Source of the DNA: Rhyacophila brunnea
Lineage: Eukaryota; Arthropoda; Insecta; Trichoptera; Rhyacophilidae
Reading direction: 5' to 3'
DNA length: 64,000 bases
Assembly: GCA_022495005.1 (NCBI GenBank)
Contig: JAGYXB010000976.1
Coordinates: 400,543-464,542, forward strand
In this document: positions 23,595-35,508 of the stretch, piece after piece
Layout: each line of letters opens with the position of its first letter
How positions within the stretch are numbered: position 1 is the stretch's first letter
Translations under genes and position numbers: made by a program
Notes under the pieces: generated by a model
What the model was told of the DNA's origin: nothing
The model's input: only the letters and a program-made list of their open reading frames with translations
The model's database searches: none

Positions 23595-24400
23595 TTTTTA
23601 TTAGTTCGTATTATTGTTTGTCCAGCAGTTTTTTGTCCAGTACATATCTTGCAATCGATTTTTAACTAACTTCCCGGCTAGCTGGACATTTGAAACTTTT
23701 AGAATATATATATATCAGAACCAATGACATTATTAATAGACAACGCACTCAGTACAGTAGCTAGCAACTAAATTCGCGCATAGAGACATTCGCACATGTG
23801 TAAGTAGACGTCACGCAATTTCTAATATCACCTTTATTGAAATGGCGTTAGAACAATGTTTCTAGTGAAAATGTTCATTTGAGCAAACCCGTTCAAACCG
23901 AACCATTCGGTAGACCCGACAAAAAGCATCGGAAATTTATAGCAATATCACCTTTATTGTAATGGCGTTAGAACAGATTATACAATTCAGCAGACCCGAC
24001 AAAAAAGTGAGTGTCATTTTTTTTCCAGATGCTTCGTCCATATTAATGTCATTGATCAGAACACGATGCCAATGCATTTTTTTAATACTTTTAGCCATCT
24101 TTAAGCAGAATTGAATTAATTTTCAGTTAATTCTGTTTTGTATGGAAAGTTATTTTGGAAAAATCCGTAAAGTAAAAGACTATTATTGGTTGCTCCTAGC
24201 AACTAAATTATTAATATATACGTGCGTTACTACGGAAATTAAAATGAAATGTCAAAATGACATTTCAGTATTCTATATTTGTTTGTTTTTTATTTACTTC
24301 ATATCAAGTACAAGTTTGAACATATTGAGCAACATATTCAACAGAAAATTTAAAAACTTTGTATATAAAAAGTTCTTTTTATCTTGTAATTATTTCGATA
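23595..24400 (+). repeat. Family B repeat, copy 3, interrupted
   Basis: The 5' part (23595-23721) and the 3' part (24055-24400) are continuous parts of family B. They are separated by the 333 bp element at 23722-24054. The ORF at 24142-24519 overlaps the 3' part and shares 'LLATKLLIYTCVTTEI'-like residues with frames in copies 2 and 6, through nucleotide similarity of the repeat. Confidence 0.75.
23722..24054. mobile_element. 333 bp TIR element with 8 bp target duplication
   Basis: Inserted in family B with exact 8 bp direct repeats 'atcagaac' (23714-23721 and 24055-24062). The inverted ends are 'caatgacatta' and 'taatgtcattg', 11 bp perfect. The interior holds a repeated unit: 'tatcacctttattgaaatgg' near 23828 and 'tatcacctttattgtaatgg' near 23945, each followed by 'cgttagaaca' and later 'agacccgacaaaaa'. 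The 8 bp duplication and CA...TG ends suggest a hAT-like non-autonomous element. Confidence 0.85.
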
Positions 24401-24519
24401 GAAGTCTCTGTCTCTTTCTTAGCTGCCACGTACACCTTTCAAACTTGGTAAATTCGTCAACTCAACGAGTTTTCGTGGCCATTGAACACCATTATAACAA
24501 GACTGCAACTAACCAATAG

Positions 24520-25015
24520 TTGTCGACTCGCTGAGCAGTTTTCCCGACGTCTTATTCGTTGATTTATAGTGTGGTCTTTCTATGACATAACCACCATGTA
24601 TTTCATATTATACATACTAATTAGTACTTGTAGAAACATTGAATGATCGAATGATGATTTTAGGCGCAATAGAAACCCAAATAGTTCCTAAACATTATTT
24701 AAATACAAATTCAAATTCAAATTTATTTATTTTAGCGTACTGTGAACATTACAGATTATAAATTTAAGACGTTCACGGCATAACATTTAATAAAAAATAA
24801 ATAGTATTAAGCAGTGTAAAGAAGAAATAAATATTTATGCATTATCACAAAAACACTATGAAAAGTAAAAGGTACAAAAATTATAAATTATAAAGCATAG
24901 AAGCATACTGAATGAGCTAAGTGGACCCAATTTTAAAAATAAATAAAATAATGCCCACCTATAATAATACTCATTCTCAAGTTGGTGAAATATTATGAAT
25001 AATATCTATTTTTAT
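24520..25015. other. AT-rich gene-free stretch
   Basis: Nothing recognised. Confidence 0.35.
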
Positions 25016-25027
25016 AGATATTAATCG

Positions 25028-25241
25028 GTACCTACTATTCGGTTATGAGGAATACAGCGGAAAACACATTTTTAAAATAGCCGATATACTGGATTATTTG
25101 TAAGGTTAACCTAACCTTACGTAACCTAACCCAACCTAACCTAACCTAAACTAAACCGAACTGACAAATAATCCAGTATATCGGGTATTTTCAAAATGTG
25201 TTTTCCGCTGTATTTCTCATAACCGAACAGTACCTATTAAT
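25028..25241. mobile_element. Foldback element with (CCTAA) telomere-like core
   Basis: The left arm 'attcggttatgaggaataca' continues through 'gcggaaaacacatttt' and 'gatatactggattatttgt'. It is mirrored by the right arm 'acaaataatccagtatatc', then 'aaaatgtgttttccgctgta' and 'ctcataaccgaa'. Arms are about 70 bp and near perfect. Between them are imperfect CCTAA units ('aacctaacctaacctaaac'). The partial copy at 35958-36030 has a shorter CCTAA run and one arm. Arms plus core would form a long hairpin. Confidence 0.8.
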
Positions 25242-25351
25242 CTTATAATAGAAGTGTGATGATAGTATATAAATTTAATATAAAGTTAATGAGTCTCGGT
25301 TGAGACTTCGTAGCTCAATAATAATAATGTAAGTACAATAATATGATATAA

Positions 25352-25948
25352 ACAGGGCTACACCAAGAATGGTCGCCGCCCGGGTGCCAACTCAAAATTG
25401 CCGTCCCCTACCAAATATAAAAATATACAAGAAATGAAAATTTTGAATTATTATTCTTTTGTCTTCAAAATATTTGTATTAAAAATAAAAAAACATCTCA
25501 TCATTTTAACTATGATTGAAAATTGATAAATTATTTCATATAATAATAATACTCTTTCAAATATTTTAGCATAATAGCTCGGTTATTATTTTTGCTAAGT
25601 TTATAAAATATTTTTTTTCTATAAATTACCAAACCGTTTTACCGAGACAATACTTTTTAGTTGTTATGCGTGCCATTTATTAGTCATAGATCGGAAATCT
25701 TGAACTAATAAACATGATCATTATTATATGCATAATTATGTTTAAATAATATATTTATCAATATTTTTTAGATTTTCCACCACTTATAGGTACTTATATT
25801 TCAGCATTAAATTTAGTTTACGTAATAATATATTATTTATTCTTTTATAATATTCTATAAAAAATATTGTCTTTATTTTGCCACCTCCTGAATACTGCTA
25901 CCCGGAAGCTGCGAACTTGCGCTATAGCTCCCTTTGGCGCATCCTTGT
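25352..25948. mobile_element. Candidate hAT-like non-autonomous element
   Basis: Left end 'acagggctacaccaagaatg', right end 'ggcgcatccttgt'. Their inverted alignment agrees at 11 of 17 positions. Subterminal GC-rich patches lie at both ends of an AT-rich interior. AT-rich flanks could hide a worn target duplication ('gatataa' / 'atataaa'). It is not proven to be a single element. Confidence 0.4.
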
Positions 25949-25949
25949 A

Positions 25950-28040
25950 TATAAAATATAAATAATTATTCTGAAACTCGTAAGTAGCTATGTATCATTA
26001 TTATCAGATATTTGATAATATGATGAACCAATGTCAAAATAATCTAATTAAATTTATTTTAACATAAGTACATATAATTAAGGTTAGATAAATTCTGGAT
26101 GAAGAACATGTCATGTGGTCTCAATGCTATTCTGCCATCTGTTATTTGAATAATTAATGTTAACGATGGTAGAATGAGAGCATATCAACAATTTTTATAA
26201 AAATAATACATAATCATTATGGATATAATAATATATTATATATATTTATAGGTGAAAGTATAATATTCATCAAAGGCCTTCTTTGCTGCTGCTACGTGAA
26301 TCTATCAAACTCTATTACTGTGTTTGTCAATCCAACGGGTTATAGGACGTCTCTCTTGGTAATCGCCCATTGTGTACTACTATAAATGACTGCGTTTGTA
26401 AAGCAGTTGTCCATTCATATCTCAATTTTATCTGTTATCTTGTCTGCCTGTTTATACATTGGTTTCTTTTGTGATCTATTCATACAAATTATTTGATAAA
26501 AAAATAGTGAATTCTAAGACTTCTTAACTCAATTTAATAACAAACAAACAGTAATTATTATTAAATCACTATTTTCTACAAATCACTTAAGCGCAAGTTG
26601 CCTTAATTTTAATTACGTAATACCGCTCCATCAAAATGCCGCTAGAATTTTATTACTGGGGCAGTAGCTACAGGGGTTGAAAATAAATGGCCGTTGCAGG
26701 GGCAAGAAACCCCAAAGAGATGAGAATAAATGCCTCGAAGGAACATAAAATTTTTACATTCGCCAAAAAAACATCTACTTGCCGTTTATGTGCATTAACC
26801 CTTTAGATGGCCATACACATTGTGTGGTTTGGGTCCAATGGCATTCATTTAGGTATGGGTCGTTTACGGTAGAGGGAATTATTTGGTTTGCTTCAGTAAT
26901 ATTTTGGTGTAAATTAAAAACGAAAGAATCTATAAAATGTTTCCGCTGTCATGAAATGACTAATTTTTTTAATGTGCTTTGTACTCTTCAATGATCAGTT
27001 TCAAAATATTTAGCACAAGCAATCGGTTTCTAAATATAGGCATCTACTTATTAGTAATTAGTAGGTACTGTATCTATTAAAACATTTTCCTATTTCAAAA
27101 TGTTTTGAAAATAAACTCATTAATTTTATTAATATACCCACTTACGAATAATTTTGATTTTTTGTATCATTGTATCAACTGTCTTAATTTTTGATGGAAT
27201 ATTATTATACTTTTAAAATTAAAAGAAAACACAACTAAATATAATTATTCACACAATTTAATTATCGTTCTTCTTAATATTAAATTGTAAGTGGGCGTAT
27301 AAGTCAATATAAATCACTGGTTAATTAACAAGAGGTACTAGAAGAGATATTTAAAATATAATTTAAAAGATAATTTAAAAAATTTAGAAATAATATTATG
27401 ACTCATGAAAAAAATCTGCCATTAACCACTATTAAAAAGATAATATTATAAATATATTTTGGTGAAGCATAAATATTCATCAATACATAATAGGATTATT
27501 TTATCGTGTCGCAAATTATAAGCCTTCATATTTATTAAATTTGTTTTGTCTTCAAACTTTTTTTCAGCCGCTGAGTGTCGCTTTTAATCTCATTTAAGAT
27601 CTTTCATAAAATTGTGACGTTTTTTCCACAACACCATTAAAAAGTTTGGTTTACTTTTTTCTCTCTGAATAATTGTGTGTTTTAAATATTATAAAATATA
27701 TCATTAATGATGTTTATTCCAATAATTTAAAAAAATCTTTCATAATTATTATTCTATGATGATAATTTATGTGTTTATAAGATGAAAGTATTTTCGATTT
27801 TTTAGGTTGGGTTAATACAAAAATACTATTTAGAAAATGGGTGATAGAGTTGCAAAAACCTCTAGAAATTTTTCAACCCCAATGTCGATAAATTACATTT
27901 ATTACTTTGCGGATTCATCATCATCTTTTTATAATAATAAACAAAAAAATAAATTCTATTTATTGACCTATGAAGTGAAAACATTTTTTTGTGATTTTTT
28001 ATTAAAAAGGAAAAATATCTGCTGAGTGAATTTTGTAACT
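25950..28040. other. Long AT-rich gene-free stretch
   Basis: No gene, RNA or shared repeat was recognised. Open frames at 26779 and 27837 have no recognisable features. Confidence 0.35.
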
Positions 28041-28044
28041 CGAT

Positions 28045-28365
28045 GACCCGATTAATAATAACGCAAATTAACGCACGTATAATATATTAATAATTTCCTA
28101 GCAAGTAATAATAATGTATTGGATTACGGATTTCTTACGAAGTAACTTTTCATACAAAACAGAATTAACTGAAAATGAATTTAATTCTACTTAAATATGG
28201 CTAAAATTATTAAAAAAATGCATTGGCATCGTGTTCTGATATATTATAAAAGTTTCAAATGTCTAGCCAGTCGGAAAGTTAATTAAAAATCGATTGCAAG
28301 ATTTGTACCGGAAAAACAACCACCGGACAAATAAGAATACGACCTAATAAAAACGTTGTAATAAT
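28045..28365 (-). repeat. Family B repeat, copy 4
   Basis: The minus strand matches family B: 'acgcacgtataatatatt' (rc), 'cctagcaa', 'caaaacagaattaactg' (rc), 'gcattggcatcgtgttctg' (rc) and the start region 'cctaataaaaacgttg' (rc). The 3' end is missing. Confidence 0.65.
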
Positions 28366-28833
28366 AAATAGTAGAATTTACTGCTGAATGTTTCAGTAAT
28401 TATATAATTTATTACAGAATTTGCAATAATTGTTATCATGTATTAAAAATCAAACATTATAATATTATTTTAACAATATTGGGTATCCCGATTAATCAAG
28501 TACATATCTATATAATAATACTATAGTAATATAATACGCAATATATATTAATTAATTACGCAATATATACGTAATATATATTAAGGTGATAGTTACCTGA
28601 CGGTTTTATAACTTTGATACCCCGTATATGTTTTTATTTTAATTTATTTTCTATTAATTTTCATGAAAAGATTGCATATGAATTTTTTTTTTCACATAAT
28701 TAGAGATTATCTTATATTAGAGCTATTATCATATTGTGTTTAGGATAAACAATGTATTCATTGTTTCATCGTATACATACACTATTGTAAACATTCTTAG
28801 TATAACTTACTTTACTATATTATAATATTATGT
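28366..28833. other. AT-rich gene-free stretch
   Basis: Nothing recognised. Confidence 0.35.
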
Positions 28834-29747
28834 CAGTGGCAAAGGGTGGATGTATGCTATTAATATCCGACATTAAATAGTGCACACTAAACGTAGTCAG
28901 TCAAACGCAATTGTATTCATTGCACTAATATTACAATATGTAGATATAGTTGGAATGTTACTTTTTAAAAACTAAATTAAATCTTGCATAAGCTATCATA
29001 GTAGATTATAGTAAAAAAAATATTCGTTTATCTATAAAATATCTAAATCATGCCATTAAACCATACATAATTATTGTAGACATTTTATAATAGTAGAATA
29101 TTTTTTGTCGATTATGGTTTGGTATATAAGCAGGTCTTACTGAATTGTAAAAAACTAACCTTCACTATCTGTAATAATATCTATTCTCACTTCAACGAAA
29201 ACAAATAAGTATAACAGAAAAAGTGTGCACCATTTTCATCGGATCGCCCATAATATACCTAAACTCTTTTACTTTGGTTTAGACATGGTTAAATTGAATT
29301 TTAAAAACAAACTGGCATCATCTACAAATTGTATTCTTAGTTCAATGAAAACACATACGTTTGACCAGGGAAGTCAGAAATAATGGGTACTGAAATACCC
29401 AACGGGTAAGGCGGTAGCAGGTAACCGTCTCGAGTAAGGAAGATTCCGGGTTAAACTTACACACGTGTCAAGAATACGTTGTACGTCGAATACTGAAAAC
29501 TGCTCTCGGTTTATGCATTTACGCTCATTTAATGTTGGTGTATTACTCACACTATTGCACGTGCATAATGCATACTTCATTTTCGTAGGACACTCACACA
29601 TTCAAAAACTCTGCAACAACGTGCGGCGTATTGAATATAGCCTATCGGTATTCTATTTATTATCTATTCTATGCGTATGACTGACAAAGTTTAGTGTGCA
29701 CAACTTTTTATGTCAAATCTTAACAGCCTACCTCCACCCCTCGCCAT
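28834..29747 (+). mobile_element. hAT-type MITE (family C), copy 3, split by family D
   Basis: Left end 'cagtggcaaagggtggatg', right end 'agcctacctccacccctcgc' with the last few bases lost. Subterminal arms match copies 1, 2 and 4. A family D repeat (about 29366-29670) interrupts it. Confidence 0.75.
29366..29670 (+). mobile_element. Family D repeat nested in MITE C
   Basis: Matches the minus strand of 37225-37545 throughout: 'ataatggg...actgaaat', 'gtagcaggtaaccg', 'gtgtcaagaatacg', 'aactgctctcggtttatgca' and 'cgtaggacactc'. Flanks 'atacgtttgac' and 'atgcgtatgac' agree at 9 of 11 and look like a worn target duplication, because uninterrupted family C copies carry this motif only once. The 'gtagcaggtaacc' and 'ccgggttaaac' stretches are weakly A-box and B-box like, so a SINE origin is possible. 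Confidence 0.65.
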
Positions 29748-30032
29748 ATATAGGACTTATCAAGCAATAACGCACCGCTTTCCTAATATTGCAATGTTAC
29801 AAGACTCAAGTTGTTTTATTTCAATCTAAAGACTATGTTAGTTTTTGCAACTGAATTTGTCCCAAGGCAAAATAGCATCAGCACTACTTGGTGAAGATGG
29901 TCTAATTTGAATATTCCTATCACTAAAACTGATTTTTTTTTTTAACTTGATTCATTTTACATTAAATAACATTACCATGTTTGAACCTAAGGGGATCATA
30001 ATATAACGTCCATATAAATCTATAAGGTATAC

Positions 30033-30140
30033 ATTAAAAAAAAAAAAAAAAAACATGAGAATTTTCCAGACCCGGGATTCGAACCCGTATCCTACAACAT
30101 TATAAGCCGATACGTCACTGCTCCGCCGCCGGCCAAAATG
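30033..30140 (-). repeat. tRNA-derived SINE head with adjacent A run
   Basis: The minus strand reads a tRNA-like head with 'gccggcggcggagcagtg' and the B-box region 'gggttcgaatcccgggtctg'. A run of about 18 A (plus strand) lies just left of it. The body typical of family S1 is missing, so this is a truncated or distinct copy. Confidence 0.55.
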
Positions 30141-30473
30141 TGCCAATTAATTTTAATATGGAATTTTACTTTGTTAATTCAGTCTAAGCTAACCAAACTT
30201 GTTGACTTTTTAATTTTTTTTAAACGATACAATAATATAGACCCATTTCTGCCTGAATTCGGGGACCTTCCAAACTTTATAAAAAATGTAACCTGGCATT
30301 TAAATTGTATCAAAACTTGCAAAACCACCACTAACAGGTTTGATGGCATGGATGACGATGTATTTTGGCTGAGACCGAGACCTGTTACCAAATTACCAAA
30401 ATACTTTAAAAACGGTTTAAAAATTTTCGCTCAACCGAAAGATCAGATGACTACCGTTGAATATATTATTTAA
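30138..30473 (+). CDS. Unrecognised 111-codon frame
   Basis: Begins with ATG at the edge of the SINE head and stays open to a TAA. The C-terminal half ('FDGMDDDVFWLRPRPVTKLP') has a more protein-like composition than most frames here, but I recognise no family. There are no membrane segments or repeats and no partner gene nearby. Chance is the more likely explanation; a fragment of a decayed gene or transposon is possible. Confidence 0.15.
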   Translation: MCQLILIWNFTLLIQSKLTKLVDFLIFFKRYNNIDPFLPEFGDLPNFIKNVTWHLNCIKTCKTTTNRFDGMDDDVFWLRPRPVTKLPKYFKNGLKIFAQPKDQMTTVEYII

Positions 30474-30479
30474 GACGTC

Positions 30480-32090
30480 AATTGCAGGAAATAAAATGTA
30501 AAACCAGATTTACTAAAATTAAAAGGAAACCTCGAATTTCGTAATATCAGTTTGTCACTGTACTAATATAATGCGATAATTTTGAGTGGGTTGTATTTGA
30601 AGAAGTTAGAATTTTGTGGAGAATAGTGGACGCAGGGATGTAATCCAGGCATTAACCTTTTTGATGGTCAAATTGCTAGCTTTTTGAATCAGTACCGGAT
30701 CATGTACTCATACACTTGGTTTGATTATTATTATGTTTATCACTTTCGTGAAGAGTCGCCCTGTAATCGTTTCTGCAAATTTCTTTATGATTGAATTACG
30801 GTGGTCTTGATGCAGTGGCGGTTGAATTGTTATTGAATAATTAGTACTGTATCTATGAGATAGATATGATTTGGTATGTGTTGTATTAAAATGTTTCAAT
30901 ATTGGCGCCAATATATAATTTTTCGTTGTTACTCATTGTTAGTATTGTGTAAACGAGGCGCCCAGTATCAAAGTGGGCCAAAGGTACCTTGTTTGTTTTT
31001 GTTTTTTACATGAAGGGCAAACAACACTGTAGTTATACTTTTTACAATGTATATTTAATTATTATATTTTTCTTAATATACTATAACCTCCTGAAATTTC
31101 CTGAATATTTTTAAATAATAAATTAAAGTGTAACTTTATTAAAAAAGCTCAATTTGACATGTAAAATATGCTCTCGGCCACTTTTATTACTGAATATTCA
31201 GTTTGACCGGTTTCGATAATAAGTGATGATCTATTGGCGAAGTATGAAACTAATTATGCAGATGGCCGTATTTTTTTACCGAAATTTATTGGAGTATTAA
31301 TATTTTTTTTATTAAAAACTTGAAAAAAACTTAATAATTTTCATTTTTAATTATTGAAACATAGTTATTGCAGACGAAAGATGTGTTAAGGTGGCCATAT
31401 TAGATTTTGTATATGCCTGTGATTGGATCGTCAATCCTTTGGCCGTTTTTGATATACATGCACATTTTAAAAGTCAATTTAGCATATATGTTCCGGCCGT
31501 TTTTGATGCACGAGTGTGGTAGATATTGATGTAAAGATTTTTTGGCATTTAATGTCCATTATAATATCTAGCACTTTTATACTAAGAAATCAATTAAATT
31601 AGTAACAAAATAAACTTATTATTATTATTTCCGTATCATTTTTTATATTGGAATCACTTCGTGAAACAGTGTCTACAATGTCGACAAGAAACAAGCATTG
31701 CATTGAATATCCATTTAGCGAGAGGCAGCTGTGCTAGCATCAACTAATAAACATTATAACACGTATCTGAATGCACTTTACGGTTTTCCTGGCACTCGAT
31801 GCTCTCTTCGCAGGAAGCCATGAAGTCGTTTCCTTTAGTGTGCATACACGACAACAATCCAATATCTATTGGTAAATTTTATGATCGAGGCTTCGATTAA
31901 TTTTTTCTACCCTTACAAAATTGGTCACCTTCCAAGCGTCGTATTGTTAAGTAAAATTGTCTACGTATTTCTTTCACTATTTCAAAATATTTAAGTTATA
32001 CATTGTTATTTAATTATACTTTTCACGATTAATTTATAATTTTTATCATAATATCGGTTTCATTATAACATTTTTGTCATCTAACATTTT
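30480..32090. other. Gene-free stretch
   Basis: AT-rich with no recognised gene or shared repeat. Confidence 0.35.
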
Positions 32091-32094
32091 ACGT

Positions 32095-32275
32095 GCTGCG
32101 GATGCCAGAAGAGAACTTCAACCTGGCTTGCCTGTTCTTCAAGCCTTGTCCTGGAAGGCCACTAAATACTATCTATAGAGTGTGTACGGTGGAGCTACGG
32201 GATGCTTATTTGACCTGGAACGATGCAAGAAGATTGGCGAGTGACAGGGATTTGGGATAAGGGGCGATAAAAGCC
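32095..32275 (+). pseudogene. LINE RT C-terminal remnant (family R)
   Basis: Reads 'VLRMPEENFNLACLFFKPCP' then 'GRPLNTIYRVCTVELRDAYL' and 'TWNDARRLASDRDLG'. This is the same 3'-proximal module as in 33590-33900, 51000-51245 (minus) and 63012-63720. Only the last part of the protein survives, followed by A-rich sequence ('gaaaaagaagaagaa'). Confidence 0.65.
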
Positions 32276-32734
32276 GAAAAAGAAGAAGAACAACATTTCA
32301 AAATTAAATATCGGAATGAAATAAATAAATAATTTTGTGAAAATTACAAAAAATAAATAGATAACATTATATTGATGTTAAAATGTTAAAAATATCTATG
32401 CCCAATGACTTTATTATGATTTTTTTTATTAAAACTTATATCAAAAGCCCAAAGTAGATGACAATCTAAAAAAATTATCGTTTATAAAATATGAAAAAAA
32501 TACTTCTATGAAAAATGGTATGTTTTAGGCCAGTTATATTATTATGTACCTATATACCTATATAGTTAAATTCCATTTAAAATATAATTATATTTTGTAG
32601 TATGAGTATAACCAGTGCAAATAATTGAGCCTCCTTCTTTTAGACGAATTCACATTTGAATATTTACACTTACAGTAAATAAATTAACATACATAATATA
32701 AGTATATACCTACCTATTATAAACTATTATTAAG

Positions 32735-32940
32735 GAATAATTCATAAGATTTAAAAATGTGCCATTCTCAATTGAACATACATAATTTTAAATCACATTA
32801 GATAGTATATTATAGCTTAGCGGTTAGCGCACATGGGTGAGAATCCCGCTAGGTGTAATATTAAAAAAAAATATTAGTAATTTATTTCTCATGGGTGTTT
32901 TGAAGTCATGTGTATATTGAACAAAAAAACAATATATTAT
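32735..32940 (+). repeat. Family A tRNA-headed repeat, deleted foldback
   Basis: Left reverse tail 'ataattcataagatttaaaa' and 'gaacatacataattttaaat'; then a shrunken tRNA-like centre with 'agcttagcggttagcg' and 'gagaatcccgctagg'; then a right tail ending 'tgtgtatattgaac'. The arms pair only partly. Confidence 0.55.
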
Positions 32941-33589
32941 GAAAAAGACATGAAATTTTATGCCGATAAAACTGAACAAGTATTGTAGTATTTTTACTTC
33001 ACTGTGGGCGACTTTTAAGTAGTCTTATTTCTGTGAAAGAAAAATATCCGGAAAACTTTTCGATTCTCTAGTGTTTTGGGTTTGAACATTCAAATGCTGT
33101 TACTGGCTTTCTTCTAACATTGTAAGTGTGGTCCATACTCATAACGTAGTTGAAACGACATGACAGAAGATAGAGCTGCGCAGAACTGTACAGGGTTGCA
33201 ATATATAAGTGACTGTTTACCCTGTACAAACAAAAGCTCTTTGTTGACATTGGAGAGTTCAAAAAATGTGAAAGTACAGTACCTATGTATATAAATGTAT
33301 GTAAACATAGGCAATGGTAAAATGTAGCATGGAAAAATTCTATACACTGTATGCTTGCGTTATTTCATAAATTCTAAAAAATACAATTTCTCATCGTCTA
33401 AAAGCTCTTAGGTACGATGTTTTTATTTTAATTTTTTTTTAACAATAGTATGTCACATTAGATACTTCAGTCACGACTGTACTCGTTTAAATATTTTATT
33501 TTTTAATATTTTTTCTGATGGTAGGTACTACTTTACTTAATACGGTAGCGAGCCATAGTACCTTACGAAGGCTCAAAATAATCATATAC

Positions 33590-33900
33590 TGACTTTCGAG
33601 AACAGATGTTTACAGATATAACTTTAGAAGTAACGAGGAGATAAGAAACCGGACCAAGCAGCCTCACATAACGCTGAAAGTGAAAAGACGACATTGGGCC
33701 TGGCTTTGCCACGTGATGCAAATGCCCCAAATAGAAATTCACCTTGGATTACCTGTCCCGGATTCCGGCGTCCTGGGAGACCGCTACCTAACTACTATCC
33801 ACAGAATGTATAATATGGCAGAACGACAAAATCCTGACATGACATGGGAAGATGCAATAAGACTGGATCTTCTTCTTCGTATCGGGTTTTCAATAGTTAC
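33590..33900 (+). pseudogene. LINE RT C-terminal remnant (family R)
   Basis: After 'cgaggagataagaaaccgga' the sequence reads 'KRRHWAWLCHVMQMPQ', then with disturbed frame 'YLTTIHRMYNMAERQNPDMT' and 'WEDAIRLDLLL'. It parallels the 63012-63720 fragment (cgaggagataag, then LGHVLKMP-like and GRPxxT-like stretches). It is dead: palm missing and the GRP stretch damaged. Confidence 0.6.
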
Positions 33901-33969
33901 AATGTGTTGGTTCAGAAGTTTGCGAAGGCAACACCATTTTCCTTGGCTTGTAGGATATCATCGAAATTA

Positions 33970-34385
33970 CGGGTCTAGGACGATTTGGCACCGGGACAAC
34001 TGGACGCCACGGAATTTGAAAATAAATAGACGTTTAGTACTTATAGGTACTAAAAACAATATTTAATATTATTATTTATATTTAAATAATTATATTATGA
34101 TTTAATAGTTGGTGAAAATGTAAATATGCAGACGTAAATAATGATTTAATCGTGCATATATTTAAGTTCCAACGAAAAAAAAGTTTTTTTATTTTATATA
34201 AAGCCTTAGGCATGGTAATTCTCAATCCGTTATAAAAAATACATTATGTTAATAGTAAAATGAATTAAAACTACTAAGTAGTAGACATAAACTGATTAAA
34301 ATACCTCGTCTACGTTCTGTATACGTGTCTACAACAGTGCGGCGTCCAATTGTCCGGAGTCCAGTCGTCCCATTCCCGAAAATAA
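33970..34385. mobile_element. Candidate element with inverted GGAC-rich ends
   Basis: Left 'aggacgatttggcaccggga' then 'caactggacgcc'; right 'ggcgtccaattgtccgga' then 'gtccagtcgtccc'. Right, inverted, resembles left in order and spacing. The interior is AT-rich and non-coding. Exact ends and target duplication are not seen. Confidence 0.45.
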
Positions 34386-34904
34386 AGATTCACCATAAAT
34401 GACCGTGATTACGTTATATGGACTGCTCTAATTCTTTCCGTAAGACGATTGCTATATTTATTGTCATACAATACCACACCACGTTCATATTTTCACGGCA
34501 TCATAATCTCATTCTGCTAACGTATATTCAAGTGTTCGCATATTTTATACATATGAAAAAACTCCAAGTTCAACACAGTGTAGGTGAATATAGAAAATTG
34601 GCATTCACGACACTGACCTATTATGTTTACACTTAGTTTATAACCTTACATTAATTAACAAAACTAGTTTTGTTCGTTATTTAATGTCGAATGTTTCGAT
34701 GCTTTCGAAGACCGTTAATGTTAGTGATTAATTGGAACTGTTTTGTTCTCTTGCCTCATCTAAAATAGGTTTTAAGTACCTATATTCTGAAACATTTTAT
34801 AAAAGTACTATAAAATAAATTCTTATACAATTTAGAAATAATACTATTCTTACATTATACCTATGTTACAATTTCTTTTACATTAATTAATTGTAACCAG
34901 ACCG

Positions 34905-35030
34905 TTGGAGCGAAGCTCGGAGCAGGAGCACGGAGCACTAGAGCAATGGGATTTTACCCGGAGCAGGAGCGAAATCAGAGCACCGACAATTTGTTTTGCT
35001 CCACTGCTCCAGATGTTTTTTATTATTAAA
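34905..35030. repeat. Imperfect GGAGC minisatellite, block 1
   Basis: Repeated 'cggagcaggagcacggagca' type units, with 'gctccactgctcc' at the right end giving local inverted symmetry. It stands out from the AT-rich surroundings and shares its unit with block 2 at 35275. Confidence 0.7.
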
Positions 35031-35274
35031 TTTTCGTCCTAAAATACAATGAAAATAGTATATTTTGACACTTTGCAACACTGGAATTATTTCAAATATG
35101 GCAACACTGCTGAGTGATAAATAACCTCACTTTTTGACAGAAGAAGCAAATAATGAGAGACGATTTGCTGCCGAGATTTTGTTTAACAGAATTAATAATG
35201 AAAACGACGATTATTTTAAAACTGCTTATTTTTTTAACATTTGTATACACTTATAATACTTATTAAAACTTTTG

Positions 35275-35350
35275 ACCCGGATCGGAGCAGACCCTGGAGC
35301 GGATCCGAAGCAAGTATTAGGTCCCGGAGCGGAGCTGAAGCGGAGCAACT
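35275..35350. repeat. Imperfect GGAGC minisatellite, block 2
   Basis: Units such as 'ggatcggagcagaccctgga' and 'cggagcggagctgaagcgga'. About 250 bp of AT-rich DNA separates it from block 1. The two blocks may be the ends of one element. Frames crossing it are by-products of the repeat. Confidence 0.65.
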
Positions 35351-35508
35351 CAAAAAAGCGTCCGCTTGTAACTACTACAGAAAAGGGATTTTTCATGTAT
35401 TCAATAATACCCAAAAACAGACAATTATACCAATACCGTAAATGCAGAATAAAAATATTTAATGCATCATAACTATAACAGAATCTCTATTATATTATTA
35501 TACATCAT

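Noticed and set aside
24142..24519. 125-residue frame as a secreted or membrane protein
   Set aside because: The start is in family B and the hydrophobic residues come from AT-rich repeat sequence.
26779..26994. 71-residue frame as an exon
   Set aside because: No recognisable domain, no splice context, and the length is expected by chance.
35241..35472. Frames of 66 residues rich in R, S, P and G
   Set aside because: They are translations of the GGAGC minisatellite.
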